64,000 nt of DNA, from NCBI GenBank assembly GCA_001950395.1, contig BDLO01000001.1:1-64000 (forward strand), written 5' to 3'. The stretch is from Coriobacteriaceae bacterium EMTCatB1. Lineage in GTDB: Bacteria; Actinomycetota; Coriobacteriia; Anaerosomatales; Anaerosomataceae. Both the position numbers and the translations under genes were made by a program. Positions within the stretch are counted from its first letter, which is position 1. Each line of letters opens with the position of its first letter. Under the pieces are notes generated by a model, which was not told where the DNA came from, ran no database searches, and was given only the letters and a program-made list of their open reading frames with translations. Below, piece by piece: positions 19,423 through 29,112 of the stretch.

Positions 19423-19881
19423 ATGGGCAAGACAGCTCGCGACATCATGACGCCGGATCCTGTGACTGTGACCGAGGACATGCCAGTGCGCGACGCAGCC
19501 AGGCTGATGGCGGAGCGTGGCGTCGGAGCCCTCCCGGTTCTCCGTGATGGCTCGCTGGTCGGGATCGTCACTGAGGGCGACCTCATCATGCAGGACGTAA
19601 GGGTCCAGTTCCCGACGTACATCCACCTGCTTGACGGCTTCATCATGTACCCTCCAGCGACAGCTCGATTCGAAACCGAGCTGAAGAAGGCGGTGGGCGC
19701 CACAGTCGGGGACGTGATGACGAGGAAGCCCGTGACCGTCTCCGCGGACGCTCCTGTCGAGGACGTCGCGACGCTCATGGTCGACAGGGACGTGAGCCGG
19801 CTGCCGGTGATGGACGGGGACAAGCTCGTCGGCATCGTGAGCAAGTCAGACATCGTGCGCTCACTTGCCTCCGAGGAGTAG
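19423..19881 (+). CDS. CBS-domain pair protein
   Basis: 152-residue cytosolic protein consisting of two CBS motifs (about residues 8-62 and 94-150), which bind adenosine nucleotides in related regulators. Seen: ARDIMTPDPVTVTEDMPVRD with GVGALPVLRDGSLVGIVTEGDL, and a second DVMTRKPVTV with RLPVMDGDKLVGIVSKSDIV. The ~30 residues between them (FPTYIHLLDGFIMYPP region) match a subgroup seen in many anaerobes. No catalytic domain. A TAGAAT at 19381-19386 could be a -10 box but has no clear -35. Its ligand and target are unknown. Confidence 0.85.
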   Translation: MGKTARDIMTPDPVTVTEDMPVRDAARLMAERGVGALPVLRDGSLVGIVTEGDLIMQDVRVQFPTYIHLLDGFIMYPPATARFETELKKAVGATVGDVMTRKPVTVSADAPVEDVATLMVDRDVSRLPVMDGDKLVGIVSKSDIVRSLASEE

Positions 19882-19888
19882 CCCCGTG

Positions 19889-21013
19889 ATGTCGGAACGG
19901 CGCTGGGCCTGGGTCGAGATCGACCCACAGGCAGTCACACACAATGTCAGGACGTTACGGCAGCTTGCGGGCACAGCCGCGCGGCTCATGGCGGTGGTCA
20001 AGGCGGACGGGTACGGCCACGGAGCCGCTACCGTCGCCCGAGCAGCGCTGGCAGGAGGAGCCGATCGGCTCGGCGTCGCGACGCTGGACGAGGCCATCGC
20101 CCTTCGAGAAGCAGGGTTCGAGGCGCCGATACACCTGCTGAGCGAAGCGCCTCCGGATGCTGCCTCCGAGGTCGTTGCAGCGCGGATCGTGCCGACCGTG
20201 TGCACGAAGGGCTTTGCGATCGCCCTCAGCCAGGCCGCTTCAGCGGCGGGAGTCACCGTTCCGTATCACCTGAAGATCGACACGGGGATGAATCGCATCG
20301 GTGTCCGCGCTGAGGAAGCTGCGGACTTTGCGCTCTGGCTCAGAGCGCTTCCCGGCGTGGAGATGGAAGGGGTGTTCACGCACTTCGCCACGGCAGACAC
20401 GCTCGGCGACTGGGAGTTCGAGCGGCAAGTCGAGCGGCTCAGCAACGCGCTCGGGAGGATGCGGACCGAGGGTGTGAAGCCCACGCTTGTCCATGCCGCT
20501 AACAGCGCGGCGACGGTGTTGCGGCCTGAGACGCGCCTCGACATGGTGCGGTGCGGCATCGCCATCTACGGCCTGCATGCCGCGCCGTCGACCTATGGCA
20601 AGATCGATCTCGTGCCAGCGATGCGCGTGGTTGCTCGGGTCTCGTTCGTCAAGAGGATCGGCCTTGGGGAAGGCGTCTCGTACGGGTTCACCTACCACGC
20701 GAGCGGACCGACCACGATTGCCACGTTGCCTCTCGGGTACGCTGACGGAGTGCCGCGGCTGGCATCGAACAAGATGGAAGTCCTGATCGGGGGCACGCGT
20801 TGCAGACAGGTCGGCAGGGTCTGCATGGATCAGCTCATGGTCGAAGTCCCCGATCATCTGCGAGTGGATGTCGGCGACGAGGCCGTCATCGTCGGATCCC
20901 AAGGTGGTGAGCGTATCGTCATGGACGAACTCGCCGACCACGCATCCACCATCAACTACGAGATCGCGTGCGCCTTCGGGCGGCGCTTGGAGCGCCGCCT
21001 GGCAGGCGTCTGA
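19889..21013 (+). CDS. alr: Alanine racemase
   Basis: 374-residue PLP enzyme supplying D-alanine for peptidoglycan. The PLP lysine is K38 in AVVKADGYGHG, and the catalytic tyrosine of the opposite subunit is Y265 in GVSYGFTY; GRVCMDQLMVE and SNKMEVLIGG are also conserved. ATG at 19889 follows GAGGAG at 19873-19878; a GTG one codon earlier is possible. It lies 7 nt after the CBS gene in the envelope cluster glmM-glmS-acpS-nnr-alr. Confidence 0.96.
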   Translation: MSERRWAWVEIDPQAVTHNVRTLRQLAGTAARLMAVVKADGYGHGAATVARAALAGGADRLGVATLDEAIALREAGFEAPIHLLSEAPPDAASEVVAARIVPTVCTKGFAIALSQAASAAGVTVPYHLKIDTGMNRIGVRAEEAADFALWLRALPGVEMEGVFTHFATADTLGDWEFERQVERLSNALGRMRTEGVKPTLVHAANSAATVLRPETRLDMVRCGIAIYGLHAAPSTYGKIDLVPAMRVVARVSFVKRIGLGEGVSYGFTYHASGPTTIATLPLGYADGVPRLASNKMEVLIGGTRCRQVGRVCMDQLMVEVPDHLRVDVGDEAVIVGSQGGERIVMDELADHASTINYEIACAFGRRLERRLAGV

Positions 21014-21142
21014 AAGTCCCGCCCTTCTTGCAGGAAACGCGAGAGCGAGCGCCGAAATGCACAGCAGCGGCACACGTCATGCGCCGCGATCGTGCGGGTC
21101 GACCCGGACGTCCGGGTCCCGAGCGGTGTGAGGAGCGGCTCC

Positions 21143-21511
21143 TTGGACGAGAAGGTTCTCGAAGAGATCAGGTTCCAGCAAGAAGTCGTCGACAAGGACA
21201 CGGACTCGCCCCTGTACCTCATCCGGCAGAAGGAGCTTGAGATCTCTGGCCGGGTGCTCGCGGCGCGGAGCCAGGCGGAGAAGATTGTCGCCGACGCCCG
21301 CAAGAAGGCGCAGGCGATTCTTCGTGATGCTGAGGCGGAAGCCGAGCGCCAGGTGAAGAAGCACACCGAGGAGGTCATCGCGGCCGCGGAGCGTGAGGCG
21401 GCTGAGATACGGGCGCGCATCCCCGAAGACGCAGCAGCGCTTCGGGCGAGTCTGGAGCCGAATATCGGCGAAGCGGTGGAATTCGTCGTCAGAGCGGTGA
21501 CGAGCGTCTGA
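21143..21511 (+). CDS. A/V-type ATPase subunit G/H-like stalk protein
   Basis: About 122 residues, dominated by a charged heptad-rich segment (around residues 35-95) predicted as a coiled coil, typical of the peripheral-stalk subunit called H or G in A/V-ATPases, which pairs with subunit E. TTG at 21143 is preceded by AGGAG at 21131-21135; in-frame GTG codons at 21128 and 21092 are alternatives, so the start is uncertain. It is first in the ATPase operon, as ahaH is in archaeal operons. Assignment rests on composition and position more than on motifs. Confidence 0.75.
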   Translation: MDEKVLEEIRFQQEVVDKDTDSPLYLIRQKELEISGRVLAARSQAEKIVADARKKAQAILRDAEAEAERQVKKHTEEVIAAAEREAAEIRARIPEDAAALRASLEPNIGEAVEFVVRAVTSV

Positions 21512-21557
21512 CGTCGGATAGTACGGCCACACCCGAGCATCGGGGGAGGGTTCGAGC

Positions 21558-23525
21558 ATGCTGGTTCCAATGGCAAAAGTCGAAGTGATAGGTCCCAAGA
21601 ACCTGTTCTTCGACGTCCTCAGCCTGCTCCACGAAGAAGGAACCCTGCACATCGAGGACCTGTCGAAGAAGATCCAGACCGGCGAGGTGCCGCTGCGGCC
21701 TATGGAGGTGGTCGCGGAGCAGGAACACGAGAAGCAGCGCATGGAGGACCTGCTGCTGCGCCTCCGCTCGATCCTCAAGGCGCTGCACCTGCCCGCAGAG
21801 GAGATCGACCCGGCCGAGCGCGACAAGATGTACGTCGAGCTCTGGAGCAAGGACAGCAAAGACCTGGCGCGCGAAGTCGCCGAAGTCATCGAGCAGGTCG
21901 AGGAACGGACGGCGAATCTCGCTCAGACGCAGGCCTCTATGGAGGCGGAGCTGGCGCTGCTCGCTCGGTACGAACCGATCCTGCAGAAGATCCAGCCGCT
22001 TGCGAAGCAGATCGTCACGACGGGCACCTACGATTCTGTCGCTCTCCTCGTGGAGCGGCGCTACAAGGCCGCCCTCGAAGACCTGAAGCGCGAGCTCGAC
22101 AAGATCACGGACTCGCAGTGCGAGATCGTGTCCACAGATGTCGACGAAGACACGACGGCGGTCATCGTCGTCTTCCCGAAGCGGGCGTCAGAAGCGGTGC
22201 ACAAGTTCCTGGCGATGGAGAACGTCAATCAGGTGCGTTTGCCCTCCGAGTTCCAGGACATGCCGTTCGACGTGGCGTACGACCGGTTGCGCGAGCGCCG
22301 GGCCCTGCTGCCGAAGCAGCTCGAAGAGGTGCGAGAAGGCCTGAGCGAGATGTCGCGGAAGTGGTACACGCGCCTCATCACCATCCGTGACGTTCTCACT
22401 GACAAGATCGACGAGCTCGCCGCGGTGCCGAAGTTCGGTCAGACGGAGTTCGCGTTCGTCATCACCGGATGGATCCCGGTGGACAAGCTCAAGGACCTCG
22501 AGCGGTCCATGGCGGAGCACTTCGGTCCCGACGTGATCGTGGAGCAGCTCGAGATCGACGAGCACGAGTACGAAGAGACGCCGGTCGCACTGCGCAACCC
22601 GAAGTGGGCCGCGCCGTTCGAGCCGCTCATGGGCTACCTGATGGGAGGCAAGCCCCAGTACGGTACGATCGACCCCACGATCGTGTTCGCTCTCAGCTAT
22701 CCGTTGATCTTCGGCATGATCGTCGGTGACATCGGCTACGGCGCGATCATGCTCGCAATCATCCTGTGGATGCGCTTCAAGTTCAAGGAGAACGCCGGAG
22801 TGCAGTTGGCAACGAGCATCCTTGGACCCGCAGCCACGAGCGCGACGCTGTTCGGCTTCTTCTACGGCGAGTTCTTCGGCGGCACGCTGTGGGAAGCCGG
22901 CGTGATCAGGCCCATCGAGCTCTTCGGCTTCACGATTCCGTACAACCGCGAGCACGACATCATGCCGTTGATCGGCATGGCTCTGGGTCTCGGCGTCATA
23001 CAGATACTCTTCGGACTCATTCTTGGCGTCGTGAACGCGATCAAGACGAAGCACATGAAGCACGCCTACGTGAAGGGCGGTCTCGTGGGGTTCATCGTAG
23101 GCGCGATCGTGCTGGTTGCAGCAGGCATGCTGCTATCGCCTGGGCTCAAGCCCGCAGCACAAATGCTCGGTGCGTTGATCATGCTGGCGGGCGTGTTCGC
23201 GGCGCTCGCGTTCGGCAGCATCATGGGCTTCGTCGAGGCTCTGGAGACCGTCTCCAACATCGCAAGCTACATCCGTATCATGGCCGTCGGCCTCTCAGAT
23301 GCGATCTTCGCGAGCGCCATCAACAAGCTCGGCGAGACCATGCCATTGCCCGTGACCATCGTCGTGCTCGTGCTCATGCACGGGTTGCATCTCATCTTGG
23401 CGGCGTTCACGCCGACCATCCACGCCTTGCGTCTCAACTTCCTGGAGTTCTTCGGGAAGTTCTACGAGGCGACCAAGAACGAGTACAAACCGTTCCAGAA
23501 AACCGGAGGTGAGAAGAGCGCATGA
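21558..23525 (+). CDS. ntpI: V/A-type ATP synthase subunit I (membrane stator, a-like)
   Basis: 655-residue two-part subunit. The cytosolic N-terminal half (to about 355) is rich in coiled coil and holds the collar and peripheral stalks; the C-terminal half has about seven to eight membrane segments forming the ion half-channels with the c ring. The essential channel arginine is probably R573 in NIASYIRIMAVGLSDAIF. ATG at 21558 follows GGGGGAGGG. The stop overlaps the ntpK ATG by 4 nt. Length is normal for subunit I. Confidence 0.94.
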   Translation: MLVPMAKVEVIGPKNLFFDVLSLLHEEGTLHIEDLSKKIQTGEVPLRPMEVVAEQEHEKQRMEDLLLRLRSILKALHLPAEEIDPAERDKMYVELWSKDSKDLAREVAEVIEQVEERTANLAQTQASMEAELALLARYEPILQKIQPLAKQIVTTGTYDSVALLVERRYKAALEDLKRELDKITDSQCEIVSTDVDEDTTAVIVVFPKRASEAVHKFLAMENVNQVRLPSEFQDMPFDVAYDRLRERRALLPKQLEEVREGLSEMSRKWYTRLITIRDVLTDKIDELAAVPKFGQTEFAFVITGWIPVDKLKDLERSMAEHFGPDVIVEQLEIDEHEYEETPVALRNPKWAAPFEPLMGYLMGGKPQYGTIDPTIVFALSYPLIFGMIVGDIGYGAIMLAIILWMRFKFKENAGVQLATSILGPAATSATLFGFFYGEFFGGTLWEAGVIRPIELFGFTIPYNREHDIMPLIGMALGLGVIQILFGLILGVVNAIKTKHMKHAYVKGGLVGFIVGAIVLVAAGMLLSPGLKPAAQMLGALIMLAGVFAALAFGSIMGFVEALETVSNIASYIRIMAVGLSDAIFASAINKLGETMPLPVTIVVLVLMHGLHLILAAFTPTIHALRLNFLEFFGKFYEATKNEYKPFQKTGGEKSA

Positions 23526-23851
23526 TCAAGAACAGGCTCGCAAAGTGGGTGTTTGGCAGCACGTTCTTCGCTGCCCTAGTGGTTCCGGCCATCGCGCTGG
23601 CCGCCGAGGGGGAGACAGCGGCTCCTGCGGCCGAGGATCCCAAGGTCGGCATCGCCAAGGCGGCTGCGGCCGCTGTCGCGATGAGCGTTTCAGCGTTCAG
23701 CGCGGCGTACGCTCAGGCGCGGATTGGCTCAGCCGGCGCCGGCACGCTCGCGGAGCGTCCCGAAGTCGGCACCAACATCATCGTCCTGCAGGCCCTTCCG
23801 GAGATCATCGTCCTGCTTGGCTTCGTCATCGCGTTCATGGTGATGCAGTAG
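23522..23851 (+). CDS. ntpK: V/A-type ATP synthase subunit K (c-ring proteolipid)
   Basis: 109-residue proteolipid. An N-terminal hydrophobic segment (about 10-28) ending in AIALAAEG looks like a cleavable signal peptide, leaving one two-helix hairpin: helix 1 about 42-68 with the polar loop QARIGSAGAG, helix 2 about 84-107. The ion-binding carboxylate is E94 in LPEIIVLLG. This is the single-hairpin type of c subunit, like the Thermus enzyme, not the duplicated four-helix type. Ion specificity cannot be proved; the residue after E94 is Ile instead of the Ser/Thr often seen in sodium rings, which mildly favours protons. Confidence 0.93.
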   Translation: MIKNRLAKWVFGSTFFAALVVPAIALAAEGETAAPAAEDPKVGIAKAAAAAVAMSVSAFSAAYAQARIGSAGAGTLAERPEVGTNIIVLQALPEIIVLLGFVIAFMVMQ

Positions 23852-23905
23852 GCATACGCGTTCGGGCACTGACGTGATCAGCATTACGCAACGGAAGGGA
23901 CCCGC

Positions 23906-24484
23906 ATGGCGATAGAGGACATCTTCCGAGCACTCGAGGAGCAGGCGGACAGCGAGTGCCGGGACATCCTGAACGCCGCTGACATCCAGGCCGCCTCGAT
24001 CGTGGAGGAGGCTCGCTCCGAGGCGGAGCGCATCCTGCAGCGCAAGCTCGACGCCGTCGAGGAAAGTGTGCGCGCGCGGGCCGGCAAGATCGTGAACGAC
24101 GCTCGGCTCGAGGCGAAACGTGCACTGGCTCAGGTTCGCGAGCAGCTCGTCAACGAAGTGTTCGACGCTGCGGCATCGAGGCTTCGCGCGCTGCGTGAGA
24201 CGGCCGAGTACGAACGGGTGTTCCGGGGGCTTGCTGAGGAGGCCCTGGCTGGGGCTGACGGTCCCTGCGTCGTGACGGTAGCTCCCCAAGATGCGGAGTT
24301 GGCGAAGAAGGTGCTCGGCGATCTCGGTGTCCAAGCCGAGGTGAAGACTGAGGATGGCATGTCTGGAGGGCTCATCGTCTCTCTGCATGGGGGGCGCGTG
24401 GTCCGTAAGAACACGTTCGAGTCCAGGCTTCTAAAGGTACGGACATCAGCGGAATCAGCGGTCGCGGAGATCCTGACGAGATGA
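23906..24484 (+). CDS. ntpE: V/A-type ATP synthase subunit E (peripheral stalk)
   Basis: 192-residue peripheral-stalk subunit. The N-terminal half (about 1-95) is a long charged helix with IFRALEEQADSECRDILNAA and repeated Ala/Glu/Arg, pairing with the G/H-like subunit; the C-terminal globular half binds the catalytic head. ATG at 23906 follows GGAAGGG. It lies 54 nt after ntpK and overlaps ntpC by 4 nt (ATGA). Confidence 0.9.
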   Translation: MAIEDIFRALEEQADSECRDILNAADIQAASIVEEARSEAERILQRKLDAVEESVRARAGKIVNDARLEAKRALAQVREQLVNEVFDAAASRLRALRETAEYERVFRGLAEEALAGADGPCVVTVAPQDAELAKKVLGDLGVQAEVKTEDGMSGGLIVSLHGGRVVRKNTFESRLLKVRTSAESAVAEILTR

Positions 24485-25572
24485 CGACGACGGTGAGGGC
24501 CGCACGGCCCCGTCCAACCGGCAAAGACTACGGGTACACCAACGCACGCATCCGCGGCATGCGGTCGCGGCTGCTCAAGAAGCCGTTCCTTGAAGATCTG
24601 ATGCGCTCTCCCGACCTGAACGCAGTGATCCAGAAGCTCATGGAGACGGACTACGCGCCGGATCTTGAAGAGCGGCTCCTGCAGGGCAGGACTGCGAACC
24701 AGGTCGACTTGGCGCTGCGTGACGGGATGGTGCGCGCGTACCGCAAAGTCTACGACCTCGCTAACGACGAGGGTCGTGAGCTTCTCGCCGTGCTCCTCGG
24801 GCGATGGGATCTCTTCAACGTGAAGACCGTCGTCCGCGGCAAGCACCATTCCTTGTCGCCGGAGGAGATACTCGACAGCGTCATGCCCGTGGGCCAGATG
24901 ACCAGAGTGGATCTCGAGGAGCTGGCTCGCCAGGACTCCGTAAAGGCGGTCGCCGACACGCTTGCGACGTGGCGTTTGCCGTTCGCGGAGCCGCTCAACG
25001 CGGTGATGCCCAAGTATGCGGAGACGCACAACCTCGCTCTTCTAGAGTTGGCTCTCGACCGCTACTACACGGAGTGGGCGAGCAAGCGTCTCAAGGGGCG
25101 TGGCGTCAACAAGGAGCTGGTCAAGCGCTTCATCGGAGCCCAGGTCGACACGATCGACCTCGTGACCGCGATCCGGCTCCTGTACGCTGATCTGGGCGAA
25201 CAGGATCCGATGTCCTTCTTCCTTCCAGGCGGCACGGTCGTCGACGAGAACCTCTTCAGGGACCTCGTCTCGAAGTCGGATGTGGACGAGATCTACGAGC
25301 GGCTCAAGCACACGCCGTACGGCCGTTCAGTCGAAGCGGTGGCGATCAAGTACGTGGAGACCGGCTCGGTGTCCGTCTTCGAGCGCGCGCTCGAAGACTA
25401 CCTCACGAAGCAGGCCTTCGCGATGGGCCGCGGCGACCCGCTCGGCGCGGGCGTGATGGTCAGTTACTTGTGGATGAAGGCGAACGAGGTCACGAACCTG
25501 CGGATCATCGTCAAGGGCGTCTCGGTCGGCATGCCAGTCGGGCGCATGGAGGAGGAGCTGATCGTTGTATAA
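24481..25572 (+). CDS. ntpC: V/A-type ATP synthase subunit C (central-stalk funnel, d-like)
   Basis: 363-residue subunit that sits on the c ring and receives the D/F rotor shaft. The repeated helical domain architecture is suggested by the N-terminal YTNARIRGMRSRLL and the C-terminal LGAGVMVSYLWMKANEVTNLRIIVKG, the latter strongly conserved in subunit C. It starts at ATG 24481 within the ntpE stop and overlaps ntpF by 8 nt. Length is normal. Confidence 0.93.
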   Translation: MTTTVRAARPRPTGKDYGYTNARIRGMRSRLLKKPFLEDLMRSPDLNAVIQKLMETDYAPDLEERLLQGRTANQVDLALRDGMVRAYRKVYDLANDEGRELLAVLLGRWDLFNVKTVVRGKHHSLSPEEILDSVMPVGQMTRVDLEELARQDSVKAVADTLATWRLPFAEPLNAVMPKYAETHNLALLELALDRYYTEWASKRLKGRGVNKELVKRFIGAQVDTIDLVTAIRLLYADLGEQDPMSFFLPGGTVVDENLFRDLVSKSDVDEIYERLKHTPYGRSVEAVAIKYVETGSVSVFERALEDYLTKQAFAMGRGDPLGAGVMVSYLWMKANEVTNLRIIVKGVSVGMPVGRMEEELIVV

Positions 25573-25897
25573 GCTCGTCGTCCTTACGGACAGCGACACG
25601 GGAGACGGCTTCCGTCTTGCGGGAGTCGACGTGGTCACCGTCGACTCGCCGGAGGAAGCACGCCGCCGCCTGAACGAGCTGATCGACGACGACTCGAGCG
25701 GCATCATCGCCGTGAACGAGGAGTACATGTCGCAGATCGACGAGCGGACGCAGCAGAAGATCAACTCGACGTATCGGCCGATCGTGATCTCGCTGCCGAT
25801 ACGCGAGAAGCTGGTATCGGAGGAAGACCACAGGGCGTATCTGTCACGCCTGATCCGACGGGCGATCGGATTCGACATCACACTGAGGCGAGGCTGA
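25565..25897 (+). CDS. ntpF: V/A-type ATP synthase subunit F
   Basis: 110-residue central-rotor subunit with a Rossmann-like fold, binding subunit D. It begins [20 protein letters not shown] and later has [10 protein letters not shown] and RPIVISLPI, all family features. The start is TTG at 25565, inside the ntpC 3' end, preceded by GGAGGAGGAG. Its stop overlaps the ntpA ATG by one base (TGATG), so rotor and catalytic subunits are translationally coupled. Confidence 0.93.
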   Translation: MYKLVVLTDSDTGDGFRLAGVDVVTVDSPEEARRRLNELIDDDSSGIIAVNEEYMSQIDERTQQKINSTYRPIVISLPIREKLVSEEDHRAYLSRLIRRAIGFDITLRRG

Positions 25898-27651
25898 TGA
25901 TTGTCGGAACATTGAGCAAGATCACCGGTCCGGTCGTCATCGCGCAGGGCATGACCGGCGTGAAGATGTACGACGTGGTGCGCGTCGGGGCGGCCGGGCT
26001 CATGGGCGAGGTCATCCGTCTAGAGGGGGATCTCGCAACCATCCAGGTTTACGAGGACACGTCCGGCCTGCGCGTCGGCGAGCCGGTCGAGTCCACTGAA
26101 GGACCGCTCATGCTGGAACTGGGCCCCGGCTTGCTGTCGTCGATCTACGACGGCATCCAGCGGCCGTTGCCGGTCATCGCGTCTCAGACAGGGAGCGACT
26201 TCATCGCGCGAGGCACGGTCGTCTCGCCGCTCGACAGGGAGCGGCTGTGGGACTTCACGCCTGCCGTCGAAGTCGGTCAGGAAGTGGTTGCAGGCGACGT
26301 CCTTGGAACCACGCCCGAGAGTCCGACGGTGACCCACAAGATCATGGTCCCGCCGGGGCTCAGGGGGCGTGTGACGAAGATCGTGCCGGAAGGGCAGTAC
26401 ACGATCGACGAGGTCGTGGCCGTGCTCGACGACCGGTACGAGATCACGATGACGCAGAAGTGGCCAGTCCGCACGGGTAGGCCATACCAGCGCAAACTGG
26501 ACCCGACTACCCCGTTCCTGACGGGGATGCGGATCCTGGACACGTTCTTCCCGATAGCTCTCGGAGGCAACGCGATCATTCCGGGCGGTTTCGGCACCGG
26601 GAAGACCGTCACGCAGCAGTCGCTCGCGAAGTGGGCCGACGTCGACATCATCGTCTACGTCGGCTGCGGCGAGCGAGGGAACGAGATGACCGAGGTGCTC
26701 AAAGAGTTCCCTGAGCTGGAGGACCCACGCACGGGCTCGAAGCTCATGGACCGGACGATCCTGGTCGCGAACACGTCGAACATGCCGGTCGCGGCGCGCG
26801 AAGCGTCCATCTACACCGGCGTGACGCTCGCCGAGTACTACCGCGACATGGGCTACAACGTCGCCATGATGGCCGACTCCACGTCGCGTTGGGGCGAGGC
26901 GCTGCGCGAGGTCTCTGGCCGGCTCGAGGAGATGCCGGGCGAAGAGGGCTACCCCGCATACCTCGCAACCCGGCTCGCCGCCTTCTACGAGCGCTCCGGA
27001 CGCGTCCTGGCGCTCGGCAGCGACGAGCGCGTCGGGTCAGTGACGATGGTCGGCGCAGTCTCACCTCCGGGCGGCGACATGTCGGAACCGATGACGCAGA
27101 ACTCGCTGCGCGTCACGGGCGCGTTCTGGGCGCTCGACACTTCGCTTGCGCACAGGCGGCACTTCCCGGCCATCTCGTGGACGAAGTCCTACACGCTGTT
27201 CTTGGGGCAGGTGCGCCCGTGGTTCGAAGAGAACGTCGCGGACGATTGGGCCGAAGTCCGCGAGCGAGCGATGTTCCTGCTCCAGAAGGAGACTGAGCTG
27301 CAAGAGATCGTGCAGCTTGTCGGCCCGGACGCCCTGCCGGAGACCGAGAAGATCATCCTCGAGGTCGCCCGGATGCTGCGCGAGGACTTCTTGCAGCAGT
27401 TCGCGTTCGACGCGGTGGACGCGTACTGCCCGCCGAAGAAGGCGTACTGGCTGCTCAAAGTGATCCTGGCGTTCTACGACGCGGCGACGCAGGCCATGTC
27501 CCGCGGCGTCTCGCTCCGCCAGGTGCTGCAGCTGCCGATACGCGACGAGATCGCCGGCCTCAAGACGACGCCGCACGATGAGGCGATCGCCCGCATGCAG
27601 GAGATGGTGACGCAGGTCGCCGACGACATCGCCGGAATCGAGGTGCTGTAG
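25897..27651 (+). CDS. ntpA: V/A-type ATP synthase catalytic subunit A
   Basis: 584-residue catalytic subunit. The P-loop GGFGTGKT is at residues 230-237; GCGERGNEM supplies the catalytic glutamate region; the A-type non-homologous insert (about 110-200) is present, distinguishing it from F-type beta. The later [23 protein letters not shown]-like stretch is also characteristic. It is directly followed by ntpB with no gap. Length is typical (578-600), so the subunit should be active. Confidence 0.97.
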   Translation: MIVGTLSKITGPVVIAQGMTGVKMYDVVRVGAAGLMGEVIRLEGDLATIQVYEDTSGLRVGEPVESTEGPLMLELGPGLLSSIYDGIQRPLPVIASQTGSDFIARGTVVSPLDRERLWDFTPAVEVGQEVVAGDVLGTTPESPTVTHKIMVPPGLRGRVTKIVPEGQYTIDEVVAVLDDRYEITMTQKWPVRTGRPYQRKLDPTTPFLTGMRILDTFFPIALGGNAIIPGGFGTGKTVTQQSLAKWADVDIIVYVGCGERGNEMTEVLKEFPELEDPRTGSKLMDRTILVANTSNMPVAAREASIYTGVTLAEYYRDMGYNVAMMADSTSRWGEALREVSGRLEEMPGEEGYPAYLATRLAAFYERSGRVLALGSDERVGSVTMVGAVSPPGGDMSEPMTQNSLRVTGAFWALDTSLAHRRHFPAISWTKSYTLFLGQVRPWFEENVADDWAEVRERAMFLLQKETELQEIVQLVGPDALPETEKIILEVARMLREDFLQQFAFDAVDAYCPPKKAYWLLKVILAFYDAATQAMSRGVSLRQVLQLPIRDEIAGLKTTPHDEAIARMQEMVTQVADDIAGIEVL

Positions 27652-29082
27652 ATGGCTCGCGAATCGCTGATCGAGCACTCGCTTCTGACGGTCGAGTACC
27701 AGACTGTCAACTACGTCACGGGCCCGCTCATCTTCGTCGAGAACGTTCACGGCGTCTCGTACAACGAGATGGTGGCGATCGTGATGCCCGACGGCAGCGA
27801 GCGCTCAGGGCAGGTGCTCGAGGTTTCTGGCGACACCGCCGTCATCCAGGTCTTCGAAGGGACGCAGGGCATCGACGTCGACACGACTCGAGTGCGCTTC
27901 TTGGAGGAAGTCGCGAAGGTCGGCGTCTCAGTCGACATGCTCGGGCGCATCCTGAACGGCGCCGGCAAGCCAATCGACGGCGGGGCGCCCATCATCCCCG
28001 AGAAGCGCCTCGAGATCACGGGCTCGCCGATCAACCCGTACATGCGCGAGCAGCCGGCAGACTTCATCGAGACGGGCATCTCGGCTATCGACGGGCTGAA
28101 CACGCTCGTCCGTGGCCAGAAGCTGCCGATCTTCTCCGGGTCTGGCTTGCCGGCGAACGAGCTTGCGGCTCAGATCATCCGCCAGGCGCGTGTCGTGTCC
28201 GGTGAGCAGTTCGCGATCGTGTTCGGCGCGATGGGCATCACCCATCGAGAGGCCGCGTACTTCATGCAGCAGTTCGAGACCACCGGAGCGCTCGAGCGCG
28301 TGGTGTTCTTCTTGAACCTTGCAGACGACCCGACGGTCGAGCGGCTCCTGACGCCACGTGCGGCGCTGACGGTCGCCGAGTACCTCGCTTTCGAGAAGGA
28401 CATGCAGGTGCTCGTGGTGCTCTCAGACATGACGAACTACTGCGAAGCGCTGCGCGAGGTCTCGACGGCGCGCGAAGAAGTGCCGGGTCGGCGCGGTTAC
28501 CCGGGCTACATGTACACCGACCTCTCGACAATCTACGAACGCGCCGGTCGCATCAAGGGCCGCACGGGATCGGTGACGCAGCTCCCGATCCTGTCGATGC
28601 CGGACGACGACATCACCCACCCGATCCCAGACCTCACCGGATACATCACCGAGGGCCAGATCGTGCTTTCGCGGCATCTGCACCGGCGCGGCGTGTACCC
28701 GCCGATCGACGTGTTGCCGTGCCTGTCGCGCCTCATGAACCTCGGCATCGGCGAAGGCAAGACGCGCGAAGACCATCGAGCGGTCGCGAACCAGCTGTAT
28801 GCGGCGTACGCGCAAGGCCGCGACCTGCGCCGGCTCGTCGCAATCGTGGGCGAGGAGGCGCTCTCGGACACCGACCGCCGCTACCTGCACTTCGCGGACG
28901 AGTTCGAGAAGCACATCATCGGCCAGGGTCAGGTGGGCCGCAGCATCGAAGAGACCCTCGACATCGGCTGGGAGCTCCTGAGCGAGCTGCCGATGAGCGA
29001 GCTCAAGCGCGTCCGTGAGTTCATCGACAAGTACCACCCCAAGGCGAAGGAGTCGGGCGCAAGCGAGATGGGCGACATCTGA
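27652..29082 (+). CDS. ntpB: V/A-type ATP synthase subunit B
   Basis: 476-residue non-catalytic nucleotide-binding subunit alternating with A in the head. The N-terminal [20 protein letters not shown], the [15 protein letters not shown] segment where the degenerate P-loop lies, and [15 protein letters not shown] are typical. ATG at 27652 directly abuts the ntpA stop. The end, [16 protein letters not shown], is usual. The absence of a canonical GxxxxGKT agrees with a regulatory role. Confidence 0.96.
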   Translation: MARESLIEHSLLTVEYQTVNYVTGPLIFVENVHGVSYNEMVAIVMPDGSERSGQVLEVSGDTAVIQVFEGTQGIDVDTTRVRFLEEVAKVGVSVDMLGRILNGAGKPIDGGAPIIPEKRLEITGSPINPYMREQPADFIETGISAIDGLNTLVRGQKLPIFSGSGLPANELAAQIIRQARVVSGEQFAIVFGAMGITHREAAYFMQQFETTGALERVVFFLNLADDPTVERLLTPRAALTVAEYLAFEKDMQVLVVLSDMTNYCEALREVSTAREEVPGRRGYPGYMYTDLSTIYERAGRIKGRTGSVTQLPILSMPDDDITHPIPDLTGYITEGQIVLSRHLHRRGVYPPIDVLPCLSRLMNLGIGEGKTREDHRAVANQLYAAYAQGRDLRRLVAIVGEEALSDTDRRYLHFADEFEKHIIGQGQVGRSIEETLDIGWELLSELPMSELKRVREFIDKYHPKAKESGASEMGDI

Positions 29083-29112
29083 GCGCGAGCTGCGTGAGGA
29101 GGGAGGTGCGCG

